From positions 40,552 through 83,070 of the forward strand of contig JAKLKY010000001.1 of the NCBI GenBank assembly GCA_023150415.1: a stretch of 42,519 bases of DNA, in the 5' to 3' direction. The DNA is from Alphaproteobacteria bacterium (GTDB taxonomy: Bacteria; Pseudomonadota; Alphaproteobacteria; Micavibrionales; Micavibrionaceae). The notes beneath the pieces were generated by a model. That model was given only the letters and a program-made list of their open reading frames with translations, searched no databases and was not told where the DNA came from. This document shows positions 26,904 to 35,144 of the stretch, in pieces; positions within the stretch are counted from its first letter, which is position 1; each line of letters starts with the position of its first letter. The translations under genes were made by a program, and so were the position numbers.

Positions 26904-29330
26904 TTAGCGGCATTCGCACTGGAAAACATCCTTATTATTACCGCTTTCGTAACAGACTTCCTTTTTGCTATATTGCTCGCAGGTGCAGGATTGTCCAATA
27001 TAATTGGCACCCGGCGGGATGCTGTCTGTTTCCCCAATTCTCTTTAAATCCTGCCATGTAACAGATTTGGCGGTACAGGTGCCTTCCTCTACATTTCCGT
27101 CAAAACGCTTGCAGACTCCGTTCTCCAATTTGTATTCGTAATGGATCTTTTTATCCTTGTTCGGGGTGTAACACGCTGGCGGGTTATAGGCTGAGCAATC
27201 CGCGAAAACCAGATCAATGCCGCTGCTGCCGCACGCGCAGTTATTCGTTTCTGTTTCTGACCATTTGCAATCCAACCCCCGTTTTTTGGTGATGTAATGA
27301 TCACCGGTATGACCCTCCGGGCAGGACAGCGTTTCGGTCTCTGTCTTCTCGGGGCATACACATTCTCCTGTCCAGGGCCCAATCTCGGTAGAACAATCCG
27401 CATGGGTGTATTTGGTAGCATGCAGTGTCCCTTCGGAATCATCCCCATAGCCTGCGTCCTTGCAAGTTTTGGTGATGGGTGTGCTGCTTTCGGTGCATTT
27501 GCATTTGTCTGCCTTGCTCTCGCTAGGCTCTTGATAAAGGATTTTGTTATTATTGCAGAGGATAATCGACCATTCCTTATAGGTTGGACTGTCTGTATCG
27601 CCCTCTATGCAATGCATGGTTTTTTCTTGCCATGTTGGTAAACACGCAGTTCGTGCCTTATCCCCATTATCGAATTTCCTGCCCTTATAAACCCAACCAC
27701 CATTAGGCAAGCCATTGTTTTCGTCGCCATCACTTGCGCTGACGTCACCACACGTATAGCTAAGCGAAACCAAACATGAATCATCCTTATAGGGTTCCTT
27801 GCCTGACTCCATGGGATGCGCATAGTAATTTTCATCAACCCAAAAATGCTCGCTTGTGTTTGGCAGATATAAATCCCTATTATAGCCAAATATCGTTGCC
27901 GTGTTACCAGGACCTGTGGCCTTATATATTTTATTGCTGTCATCAGTGGAAATCTCTGGCAAATGAGCATCGATCCCGCAGGTATGATTTTCAGGTTCAT
28001 TTGGTCCTGCTTCTTTGATGTTGATGACAGCAGCCGCACAATTTGTCAGAGGCAGCATGCGGCAAGTGATCGTGCCATCGGCCTGCACCGCGTTAAGAAC
28101 AGGTTTATCCGCCGGGCATCGCACATCAATGACAGCGCGGCAATCGGGCTGAAAGCCAGGCGTTGCGGTATCTGAATCGCGCAATCCCGCGAGGTAAGGC
28201 TTATCATCCGGGCATTCAATGCGCTGTCCTTCAGCTGTCGTTGTGTCGGCTGTCAGCAAGGCGGTGCTGATGCAGTTTGAGGTATTGCCGCTGCTGTCGC
28301 AAATCTGGTCGGTGAAAATACTGCCATCCGTGACATTGCTGCCGTAGACGCGCAGGCTTTCGGTGGTGTCGTCAGTGGCGACAAACATGCCGTCTTCGAG
28401 ATCTTCGGGAACGGTGCTACCCACACCGACGGCTTGCGTGTTCAGATCATAAATGTCATCAGCGGAAAACGTGGATCGGTTCCAGAAATTCTCAAAGCGA
28501 TTGGCTGTAAACAGCAATTTATCGTCGAATTCGTTATCGTCTTCTGAGTTATCCAGTAGGCTCACCGTCAAAATCGCCTTGCGCTCGCCCTCCGTTCCGT
28601 CCGCATATCCGCTTAAACAGTTATCAGCCTCATCCGCTTGGGGCGTGGCCGTCGGGCAGGGGCCAGTCGAAACGCCATAGGTATTGTAGCCGCCTTTGCG
28701 GTTGGGGCCGAGGGAATAGACTGCGAAAATAGCCAGTCCCTGTTCAGCATCAAATATCGATACACTGTTCTGTGCTGAAAAGATATCAATACCCCCCGCA
28801 TTCTCTGTATTTATGTTGCCTGCGAGCATTGTGTATGGTTGCGTCACGGCATAGACCAATTTACTGCCATACCCATCCAGCGATTCTTCTTCCTCGATTT
28901 GCAATTCGCGAAAGGGAACTGCGCCGAAAACAACATTAATCTCTTCTGGCGGTGTAGCTTCGTCCATGTCGAGATCCACCAGCCGTGGAGATTGTAAAGT
29001 ACAAAGTCCTTGCAAACAGGTTCCGGGTTCATGTTCTTCGCCGCAAAAAGCAGAAGTCTCTCCGTAAATACCGTGATCGCGCCCAGCCGTCACGGAGGCT
29101 GGGCAAGGATAATGCCCATGGGCGCTGTGGTAGAGTTCGAGCGCGCTGCGGACACTGGCGAGATTCTTGTTTGTGGTCTCGATTTTTCTGCGCTGTTCAT
29201 GCTGTGCGTAATAGGCAAAGATCGGCGCCGCCAAAAGCGCAATCACCAGCAGTGCGATACAAATTTCCAATAGTGTAAAGCCGCGTTGCCGCTGACATGT
29301 TCTGTTGGTTTTCTCTACTCGCATCGGCAT
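26904..29330 (-). CDS. Giant prepilin-like protein A with cysteine-rich tail
   Basis: The 808-residue protein has a type III signal sequence: a basic leader cut at G|FTLLE, then a hydrophobic helix (CIALLVIALLAAPIFAYY). The pilin-like core follows the plan of its neighbours: HYPCP, VPFRELQ..SLDGYGSKLVYAVT, FAVYSLGPN..GGYN, and FDDKLLFTANRFENFWNR near residue 280. From about residue 390 on it is cysteine-rich, with CxC modules (CVCPEKTETETLSC, DCKWSE, NCACG) and an ending FQCECR. Pseudopilins are normally 130-300 residues, so this is extreme. Its start overlaps the end of protein B by 16 bp and lacks its own ribosome site, so it is coupled to B. Confidence 0.83.
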   Translation of the reverse strand: MPMRVEKTNRTCQRQRGFTLLEICIALLVIALLAAPIFAYYAQHEQRRKIETTNKNLASVRSALELYHSAHGHYPCPASVTAGRDHGIYGETSAFCGEEHEPGTCLQGLCTLQSPRLVDLDMDEATPPEEINVVFGAVPFRELQIEEEESLDGYGSKLVYAVTQPYTMLAGNINTENAGGIDIFSAQNSVSIFDAEQGLAIFAVYSLGPNRKGGYNTYGVSTGPCPTATPQADEADNCLSGYADGTEGERKAILTVSLLDNSEDDNEFDDKLLFTANRFENFWNRSTFSADDIYDLNTQAVGVGSTVPEDLEDGMFVATDDTTESLRVYGSNVTDGSIFTDQICDSSGNTSNCISTALLTADTTTAEGQRIECPDDKPYLAGLRDSDTATPGFQPDCRAVIDVRCPADKPVLNAVQADGTITCRMLPLTNCAAAVINIKEAGPNEPENHTCGIDAHLPEISTDDSNKIYKATGPGNTATIFGYNRDLYLPNTSEHFWVDENYYAHPMESGKEPYKDDSCLVSLSYTCGDVSASDGDENNGLPNGGWVYKGRKFDNGDKARTACLPTWQEKTMHCIEGDTDSPTYKEWSIILCNNNKILYQEPSESKADKCKCTESSTPITKTCKDAGYGDDSEGTLHATKYTHADCSTEIGPWTGECVCPEKTETETLSCPEGHTGDHYITKKRGLDCKWSETETNNCACGSSGIDLVFADCSAYNPPACYTPNKDKKIHYEYKLENGVCKRFDGNVEEGTCTAKSVTWQDLKRIGETDSIPPGANYIGQSCTCEQYSKKEVCYESGNNKDVFQCECR
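28050..28532 (-). repeat. Paralogous DNA block shared with 30505-31007 (copy 1)
   Basis: This stretch within giant pilin A is almost the same at the nucleotide level as 30505-31007 in pilin B, including long identical runs (for example around 28100-28160 and 28285-28420). The flanking parts of the two genes have diverged strongly, so identity is concentrated here, as expected from gene duplication with later conversion or purifying selection. Boundaries are estimated by eye. Confidence 0.75.
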
Positions 29331-31801
29331 GTAAAGGAATCAGCAAAATTACCGGGCGCATAACATGTTTTCTGCGCTCCGAAATCGTGGCAACCGCACG
29401 GTGAGTTAATATAAATCGCATCCGGCGGTGGGTTGGTGCTGCCGCTGCCGGGGTTTACTTTTATCTCGACCCAGCGCGTATCCTTGGGGATACATTTCCC
29501 ATCTGTGTTACCTTCGTAATCATTCAGATAGGTCTTCACGCAATTCGGTGGCGTTCCTTGGTAATTGTAATAGATTGTCGCCTTATGATTAGGATCGGGG
29601 ATATAACAAGCTGGCGGATTATAATTCGTACAGCTGGCTTCCGAATATTCAGGTTTGGGCGTGGCATCGCACTCACATTCAGAAGTATCCCATGGATCTT
29701 CTGTCCATTTGCAGTCTGCACCCAAATGTCTTTTTTGCGTTTTCTGACCGGTGCTGCCGTCACCGCAGGACTCGGTTTTCGTTTCTGTTCTGGGCGTGCA
29801 GGTACAAGCCGGAGTCCAGTCGGTCGCAGTTTGTGTGCAATCGGCCTTCGTGGTCACTTGTCGCGTTTGTTGCGTTGTTGAATCCTCATATCCCTCTAAG
29901 GTTGAGCAATTCCGTGTTTCTGATTTGGTTCCGGCCGATGCGCTGCAATCGCATGAAGATTTTCCTTTGCCAGGCTCTTCGTAATAGATCCATCCCTTGC
30001 TATTGCTTTTGCCTGCATCGTTGTTGCAAACCTTGATGTACCAGGTTTCATATTTAGGTCCACCGCCGCCGGTGACGCAATCCTTGGTGATTTTCGACCA
30101 TTGCGGCAAACATTGGCTGCGACTACCCTCTCCCGTGTTGCCGTATTCTCGTGCCTTAAATGTCCAGCCGTTATTATCGGGGCCGCCGGTACAAGTATAA
30201 ATCAAATTGATTTGGCAAGATGTGTCTTTGAATGTGGGACTCCCGTCTGTTATTTTTTCAGCATAAACTTTTCCGTCTGTGTTATTGTAGACTGGCTTAA
30301 ATGGCGTTGTTGAATTCGGCAAGAAAATCTCGCGTCCGCCGCCGAAATTAAGACCCGCGCCATTCGAAGCCGTAGCATATTTATCCAGCGGCATTTCTGT
30401 GTTGATCGCAGTTACATACGCATCAACGCCGCATGTATTATCAAATGGCTTTCCGTCCTCTGTCTCAACAATTTTGAAAGTCTTGTTTCCGCAGGCAAGC
30501 TTGGGCAGCATTCGACATGTGATTGTACCATCGGCCTGCACCGCATTTAAAACAGGTTTATCCGCCGGGCATCGCACATCAATGACAGCGCGGCAATCGG
30601 GCTGAAAGCCAGGCGTATTCGTATCAGCATCGCGCAATCCTGCCAGATAAGGCTTCTCGGGATCGGTGCATTCAATGCGCTCGGCGCCGGCCTTTCCGGG
30701 ATCGTCTGCTGTGTTTTGATCGGCTGTCAGCAAGGCGGTGCTGATGCAGTTTGAGGCATTGTCGCTGCTGTCGCAAATCTGATCCGTGAAGATACTGCCG
30801 TCGGTGACATTGCTGCCATAGACGCGCAGACTTTCGGTGGTATCGTCGGTGGCGACAAACATGCCGTCTTCGAGATCTTCAGGAATGGTGCCGCCCACGC
30901 CCACGGCCTGCGTGTTCAGATCATAAATATCATCGGCCGAAAATGTTGAGCGGTTCCAGAAATTTTCAAAGCGATTGGCCGTGAACAGCAATTTATCGTC
31001 GAATTCAATATTATCCTCTGTTTTATCCAAAAGGCCCGTGGTCAGAATGGCCGGTCGATCTTCCTCGCCGCCCGCATATTTGCTCAGGCAGTTATCACCT
31101 TCATCTGCTGCATTTTCATCATCCGCGGGGCAGGGACGCTGAACGATCCCCTCAGCGTTATAAGCCCCTTCCTTATTGGGTCCCAAGGAGTAAACGGCAA
31201 ATAATGCAAGGCCCTGCTCAGCCGAGAAAATCGATTCACTGCTTTGCGCGGAGCGGATGTCAATTCCGCCTGCTGACTCGGAAAACAGTGTTGCATCGGG
31301 ATTGGCAAACGGCCGTGTCACGGCATAGACCAATTTACTGCCATGGCCATCCAGCGATTCTTCTTCCTCGATTTGCAACTCGCGAAAGGGTACCGCGCCG
31401 AAAACAACTTCGACATCTTCCAGGTCTTTATCCATATCCACATCCACCTGGCGGCTCCCGGATAAGATACATATGCCCTCAGCGCAATCTCCCGTTGCGA
31501 TGGCACTATCATCGTTCTTTGTTTGAAACTGGCATGCCTTTTCGTGCGCAACCCCGTAGGACGCGTCTGCGCGGCCCGCATTCATCGGCGCGGGGCAGGG
31601 GTAGCGGCCGTTTGCGCTGCGGTAGAGTTCCAGTGCGCTAAGAACGCTGTTGAGGTTTCTATCTGAATTTTCGACTTTTCTTTGCTGCTCATAGTGCGTG
31701 TAATACGCAAACAGAGGCGCTGCCAGCAGGCCTATCACCAGCAGGGAAACCGCAAACTCAATCAGGGTAAAACCCTTTAGGTATTTGGGTCGCCGAAACA
31801 T
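29315..31801 (-). CDS. Giant prepilin-like protein B with cysteine-rich tail, paralogue of A
   Basis: This 828-residue paralogue of A has leader MFRRPKYLKG cut before FTLIE, helix SLLVIGLLAAPLFAYY, and the same core signatures (RYPCPAP, PFRELQ..SLDGHGSKLVYAVT, FAVYSLGPNKEGAYN, FDDKLLFTANRFENFWNR). A segment of about 160 residues around YGSNVTDGSIFTDQICD is nearly identical to A. The tails share only a cysteine framework (DCTQTATDWTPACTC, DCKWTEDPW, PPACYIPDP, final FTCRCE) with much substitution and indels. GGAGAA lies 5 bp before the ATG. The start overlaps the end of gene C by 25 bp. It is probably an exported minor pilin or adhesin; no pilus machinery is in the window. Confidence 0.83.
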   Translation of the reverse strand: MFRRPKYLKGFTLIEFAVSLLVIGLLAAPLFAYYTHYEQQRKVENSDRNLNSVLSALELYRSANGRYPCPAPMNAGRADASYGVAHEKACQFQTKNDDSAIATGDCAEGICILSGSRQVDVDMDKDLEDVEVVFGAVPFRELQIEEEESLDGHGSKLVYAVTRPFANPDATLFSESAGGIDIRSAQSSESIFSAEQGLALFAVYSLGPNKEGAYNAEGIVQRPCPADDENAADEGDNCLSKYAGGEEDRPAILTTGLLDKTEDNIEFDDKLLFTANRFENFWNRSTFSADDIYDLNTQAVGVGGTIPEDLEDGMFVATDDTTESLRVYGSNVTDGSIFTDQICDSSDNASNCISTALLTADQNTADDPGKAGAERIECTDPEKPYLAGLRDADTNTPGFQPDCRAVIDVRCPADKPVLNAVQADGTITCRMLPKLACGNKTFKIVETEDGKPFDNTCGVDAYVTAINTEMPLDKYATASNGAGLNFGGGREIFLPNSTTPFKPVYNNTDGKVYAEKITDGSPTFKDTSCQINLIYTCTGGPDNNGWTFKAREYGNTGEGSRSQCLPQWSKITKDCVTGGGGPKYETWYIKVCNNDAGKSNSKGWIYYEEPGKGKSSCDCSASAGTKSETRNCSTLEGYEDSTTQQTRQVTTKADCTQTATDWTPACTCTPRTETKTESCGDGSTGQKTQKRHLGADCKWTEDPWDTSECECDATPKPEYSEASCTNYNPPACYIPDPNHKATIYYNYQGTPPNCVKTYLNDYEGNTDGKCIPKDTRWVEIKVNPGSGSTNPPPDAIYINSPCGCHDFGAQKTCYAPGNFADSFTCRCE
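30505..31007 (-). repeat. Paralogous DNA block shared with 28050-28532 (copy 2)
   Basis: This is the second copy of the conserved block in the giant pilin genes. It differs from copy 1 by scattered substitutions and a short insertion near 30685-30710 (encoding extra Asp/Pro/Gly/Lys residues). A separate short block encoding the SLDG(Y/H)GSKLVYAVT region (28847-28935 and 31322-31412) is also nearly identical. Confidence 0.75.
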
Positions 31802-33141
31802 ATAACTTCTCCATTACTTCTTATACCGGTTATATAGCGTCCCGCAGGACATGTCATGCTACCAATCGGCTCGAATTCTACGGGTATGCATTCAGGATCA
31901 ATGACATCAGTATCAGGATTAGTGTCATAGAAGCCGGCCATCACTTGCCCTGGCGGACATGTGACTTGTCCATCCTTGCTGAAATCAGCGATATTAAAAC
32001 ATTCCTTGCGGAAGCATTCAGCTTGATCGTTCGAATCTTCAATATCACCGCATGCCTCGCCAGCCTTTGTGCAAACCCGCGACGCGCGCACTTCACTCGT
32101 GGTACGCAACGCACCGTCCACATCCAGGCGCTCTTTGGGTTGTTGCGTGTTGATTCCGACATTTCCAACATTCGCGTTTTGAATATTGCGCCCGTCGCTG
32201 CCGGCGATACGATACCAATAGCTGGTCTGGGACACACGGCCAAAACGCGCAATGTCATCAAAATACTCTGCTCCCGCGGCGCGGCTTTGACCCAACCCGG
32301 CCATAAAAATGGCATCAAGGTCGCAGTTCTCACTGCTGTCCAGCGTGTCATCGTCTGGGTCCTCCTTGGTGCAGGGCTGCTTTAAAATTCCGCCCATGCC
32401 ATATCCCCCCGCTTCATCGGGGCCAACGGAGATAAAGGCGAAATGCGCATCCGAACGCATGCCCGCCGTATCACGGCGCAGTTCATCAATCGCCTGTATT
32501 GCGCCGCCATTGGTTTTAAAATCAACCAAAGCACCATTCTTGTTCACCCATTGATGGGTCAGATTAAGTGTCACTGCGTAGACCAGCATATTCCCCCAGC
32601 CATCAAACGCCGACAGATTGGAGACAGGCAAACCCGCATTCCGCATGGCTGAAATGGGCGGTGCGCCAATCAGAACAAAATCAACTTCCGCAACGCCATT
32701 TTCATCGAAATCAACACCACTGGCACGTGCCCCTTTCACAAGGCAAATCCCACGCCAGCAGTCGCCCGTCGAAAGTGCAAATTCGCCAGGATCAATGTCA
32801 CCTTCCCCGCTGTCATCTTGATGGAATGTATATGTTCCATCCTCATTATCGAGGAGGCGCATGGCTGGATTAGTGTCTGGAAAAAAGACATCGCAATTCA
32901 ATCCAGCACCGAAATCCGCACTATCTATCCCCACATCCCGCACGCCGGGACAGGGATAGAAAAAATTCTGGTTGAAAAACGAAGCCATGTTTTCATTCAT
33001 GGTGCTGATGTTTTGGCGCGTGTTTTCCAGTTTCACGTACAGGATATACTGCTCATAGGCACGAATAAGTGTAACCATGACGATTCCGTAAACGATCATC
33101 ACGATCAGGAATTCCACCAATGTGAAGCCCTTATTTCTCAT
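31777..33141 (-). CDS. Large prepilin-like protein C with tail-fibre-like segment
   Basis: The 454-residue protein starts MRNKG|FTLVEFLIVM, a prepilin leader and helix, and keeps the family core: FYPCPG, PISAMR..SAFDGWGNMLVYAVT, FAFISVGPDEAGGYG and YFDDIARFGRVSQTSYWYR. After the core comes NVGNVGINTQQPKERLDVDG, which resembles the repeated heads of phage tail fibres and trimeric surface proteins (VGIGTxxPxxxLDVxG). A cysteine-rich end follows (CTKAGEACGD, CFRKEC, TCPPGQVMAGF, TCPAGRYITGI). ATG 33141 has AGGG 6 bp upstream and gives a short leader; ATG 33180 is the alternative. Its end overlaps gene B. Confidence 0.82.
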   Translation of the reverse strand: MRNKGFTLVEFLIVMIVYGIVMVTLIRAYEQYILYVKLENTRQNISTMNENMASFFNQNFFYPCPGVRDVGIDSADFGAGLNCDVFFPDTNPAMRLLDNEDGTYTFHQDDSGEGDIDPGEFALSTGDCWRGICLVKGARASGVDFDENGVAEVDFVLIGAPPISAMRNAGLPVSNLSAFDGWGNMLVYAVTLNLTHQWVNKNGALVDFKTNGGAIQAIDELRRDTAGMRSDAHFAFISVGPDEAGGYGMGGILKQPCTKEDPDDDTLDSSENCDLDAIFMAGLGQSRAAGAEYFDDIARFGRVSQTSYWYRIAGSDGRNIQNANVGNVGINTQQPKERLDVDGALRTTSEVRASRVCTKAGEACGDIEDSNDQAECFRKECFNIADFSKDGQVTCPPGQVMAGFYDTNPDTDVIDPECIPVEFEPIGSMTCPAGRYITGIRSNGEVICFGDPNT

Positions 33142-33234
33142 CGCTTGCCCTATGCTTGGGCTTTGATGTCCCACAATCATCGCCCGGTCATTATAGTGGT
33201 AAATTGTCTGCGCCCGAAATCTTTATTTCGATGT

Positions 33235-34053
33235 TTATTTTTTGGGGCCCCCGGCTCCGGCACCACCGGTCCCAGCGCCGCCAGTTCCAGCACCACCGGT
33301 TCCGGCGCCGCCGCTCCCACCAGGCCCGCCGCCATTATTTGTACAGTCGGCACAGGTGTATTGATCAAGATTATTGGCTTCTAACTTGCCGTAGAGGGAT
33401 TTGTTAGTGCATAAAAACGTCTTCTTGACTGGATCATAGCCATACGCCCATTCATCAGTTTTGCATTTTGTCCCGCTTAAATCTTCTATCTTGTCATAGT
33501 CGCATTTTTCATCAACCTTACCCAGGCTGGTAAATCCCTTCGTTGCCCACTTATCGTCACCGGTTTTCGATGATTGGCAATGAATTCCTTGCCCAGCCTT
33601 GCCACCATCAGCATAAGGATCGAAGGGTTGGGTCATCAGGGCTGAAGTAAAGAAATTCTGGGGTATAATTCCATTTTCAATTTCACGGTCATCACACAGC
33701 GTATCCTCGCCTTGAACCTCCATCGGGCATAGGCGCGGCGCTTGCAGGACATTGGCGCTGACATGGCCCATCACTTCAATTTTTGCTGCAGGCTGATCAT
33801 CAACAGGAATAAAGCCAGCCGGATTCTTTACGGGATAAATGCGGTCTTGCCCAATCCGAACATTTCCGCTTGTCTTAGAAAGAATATCATTCGTGCCGGT
33901 GTCGCGCGTCCATAATTGTGACGTATCACTATTGGCAAACTGCAGATAATCGTCAAATTCCTCTGTGCCATAAGACATCAGTACATCGCGGAAAACACCA
34001 TTTCCTGTGTTGCTCTCACCAACGTTCTGAAACAGCCGGGCTAGAACCTTATT
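33235..34053 (-). pseudogene. 3' part of prepilin-like gene D, out of frame after an 11-bp duplication
   Basis: This open stretch of about 272 codons has no start of its own near its beginning and continues gene D in another frame. Just inside it is EFDDYLQFANSDTSQLWTR, the counterpart of the FDD...W.R motif that follows the pilin core in A, B and C. It is followed by SGNVRIG and AKIEVMGHVSANVLQ (tail-fibre-like, as in C), cysteine pairs, and a Gly/Ala/Thr pentapeptide repeat. An internal ATG at 33978 could in principle start a 247-residue product, but that product would lack any export signal. Confidence 0.8.
33250..33330 (-). repeat. Glycine-rich GGAGT pentapeptide repeat at the end of gene D
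   Basis: The coding strand repeats a 15-bp unit encoding Gly-Gly-Ala-Gly-Thr about four times after a GGGPGGSGG start. It is a low-complexity, GC-rich run close to the stop codon. Such runs often vary in copy number. Confidence 0.75.
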
Positions 34054-34838
34054 TTAACCTTATTTTCTTCCTTGGGATGCACGCAGTTAATGCCTGTCTC
34101 ACCTGGTCCATTGTCTGGCCCATTCCCTGGTCCCGCCGATTCTTCTTCTCCGGCACCGCCTTCATCATCATCCGCTTCATCGGCGCCGCCGCCGCAGGTC
34201 GTACGCAGTGCGCCATGAAGTGTATAAGCGCCAACACCATTTGGCCCTGCGCTCATCAACGCGAAGTGCACTTTGTCACCCGCCATGAGAATTTCATCCG
34301 GGTTGGCCTTGTTGCGGATTTGAATCTGGCCCCCATCATTCTCGTAAGTTGCATTCTTTGTTTGAGCGCTGGTAATAAAATATGTGATCTTATTGCCAAA
34401 ACCATCCAGAACGGCTGTCGGCGGCAAACCCAGTGTCGCATAAGGGAATTCGCCGCGCAGAACAGCTGCCTCTTTCAAATCATCGGTATTCGGATTGCCA
34501 TCATCAATAAGGGAGGACAGTGTGCAAACCTCTGCCGTGTCAGGGCCGCATTCTTTAAGATCATCAACTTCGCCTGAAAATTCACGACCGGCTTCTGGAT
34601 CGTTCAAATCAAGGTTCCGCTGTCCGGGCATCGGATATCGTCCGTGCGTAATGACAAAGCGCTCGAGAGCAGCATCAAGCGTTGAAAGGGTGGCAATGGT
34701 TTTACCGCGCTTTTCTGTTTCCGCCTGTTTGTTTTGCATGATGAACACGGGCAGAATCAAAAGGCTGAACAGGATAAGGGCGATCGACAGTTCGATCAGT
34801 GTCATCCCCCTTTGTGAATACAGTGCCGCAGTATTCAT
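34041..34838 (-). CDS. Prepilin-like protein D, 5' part, truncated by frameshift
   Basis: The 265-residue reading frame begins with leader MNTAALYSQRG cut before MTLIELSIALILFSLLILPVF. It contains the family core: RYPMPGQ, EFPYATLG..AVLDGFGNKITYFIT, FALMSAGPNGVGAYTLHGAL. After an acidic, Gly/Pro-rich linker it stops at 34041 just past a perfect 11-bp tandem duplication. Removing one unit joins ENKV to LARLFQNVGESN and gives a 530-codon frame to 33235. GAGG lies upstream of the ATG. As first gene of the operon, its promoter should lie in the 190 bp before the island end. The truncated form keeps the pilin part but loses the tail. Confidence 0.8.
   Translation of the reverse strand: MNTAALYSQRGMTLIELSIALILFSLLILPVFIMQNKQAETEKRGKTIATLSTLDAALERFVITHGRYPMPGQRNLDLNDPEAGREFSGEVDDLKECGPDTAEVCTLSSLIDDGNPNTDDLKEAAVLRGEFPYATLGLPPTAVLDGFGNKITYFITSAQTKNATYENDGGQIQIRNKANPDEILMAGDKVHFALMSAGPNGVGAYTLHGALRTTCGGGADEADDDEGGAGEEESAGPGNGPDNGPGETGINCVHPKEENKVKIRF
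34045..34066. repeat. Perfect 11-bp tandem duplication that shifts the frame of gene D
   Basis: The unit AACCTTATTTT occurs twice head to tail (34045-34055 and 34056-34066). On the coding strand this is AAAATAAGGTT twice. The extra 11 bases shift the frame and create the TAG stop at 34041. With one copy the frame continues as Lys-Val-Leu-Ala-Arg into the downstream open frame. Confidence 0.95.
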
Positions 34839-34944
34839 AGCATCCTCATAAAATATCTTTAAAATTTTATTCTAATTGATACGGACTATCTCACCTTACA
34901 TAGTACTCCTGATCCCCTAAAGAAAAGGTTAAGACCACTAGGCA

Positions 34945-34965
34945 TAAAAACGGCGGATTTCCGCC
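34945..34965 (-). terminator. Hairpin with T run, probable original tRNA-Phe terminator
   Basis: On the - strand GGCGG-AAAT-CCGCC is followed directly by GTTTTTATG. The stem is only 5 bp but all G-C. It lies about 65 bp beyond the displaced tRNA-Phe 3' end, where the terminator of that tRNA gene would have been before the island inserted. Confidence 0.5.
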
Positions 34966-35031
34966 AGCTGCATGAGATGACTGCGCCACTAACTTTGACA
35001 AAATGAGAAGGTTCCAGATGATGAGGGCAAG

Positions 35032-35055
35032 GGTGGTGCCAGGGGCAGGATCGAA
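35032..35055 (-). repeat. Displaced tRNA-Phe 3' end (island attachment site, left)
   Basis: The sequence matches the 3' part of tRNA-Phe from the T loop through the encoded CCA. It is identical over AGGGGCAGGATCGAA and then lacks one base of the acceptor run (GCCA instead of GCCCA). The lost base would break the acceptor stem, consistent with decay after the fragment lost its role. Confidence 0.85.
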
Positions 35056-35110
35056 TTAATTTACTATCTGTTTGGTAAAGTACAATAATTCTTAATTCGA
35101 TTTATCTCGA

Positions 35111-35130
35111 TGCCCCCAGAAATACCCCCA
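35111..35130 (+). promoter_or_regulatory. Probable integrase arm-type sites, left end
   Basis: Two copies of T(A/G)CCCCCA start 12 bp apart at 35111 and 35123. The same motif with the same 12-bp spacing occurs near the other island end beside the integrase gene, which is what arm-type binding sites of a tyrosine integrase look like. Confidence 0.6.
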
Positions 35131-35144
35131 GTTCGTACACAAAA

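Larger units (their letters stand above)
34839..35144. other. Junction region between pilin operon and island
   Basis: This 306-bp stretch has no credible gene. It holds the start region of the pilin operon (AT-rich, about 34850-34910), a small terminator-like hairpin, the displaced tRNA-Phe 3' end, and two probable integrase arm sites. Confidence 0.7.

Noticed and set aside
33250-33330. Possible CRISPR-like repeat array
   Set aside because: The repeats are a contiguous in-frame 15-bp Gly/Ala/Thr coding repeat with no spacers.
33918-34577. 219-residue + strand open frame opposite pilin D
   Set aside because: The opposite strand has prepilin leader and paralogue-supported motifs; this frame has none.
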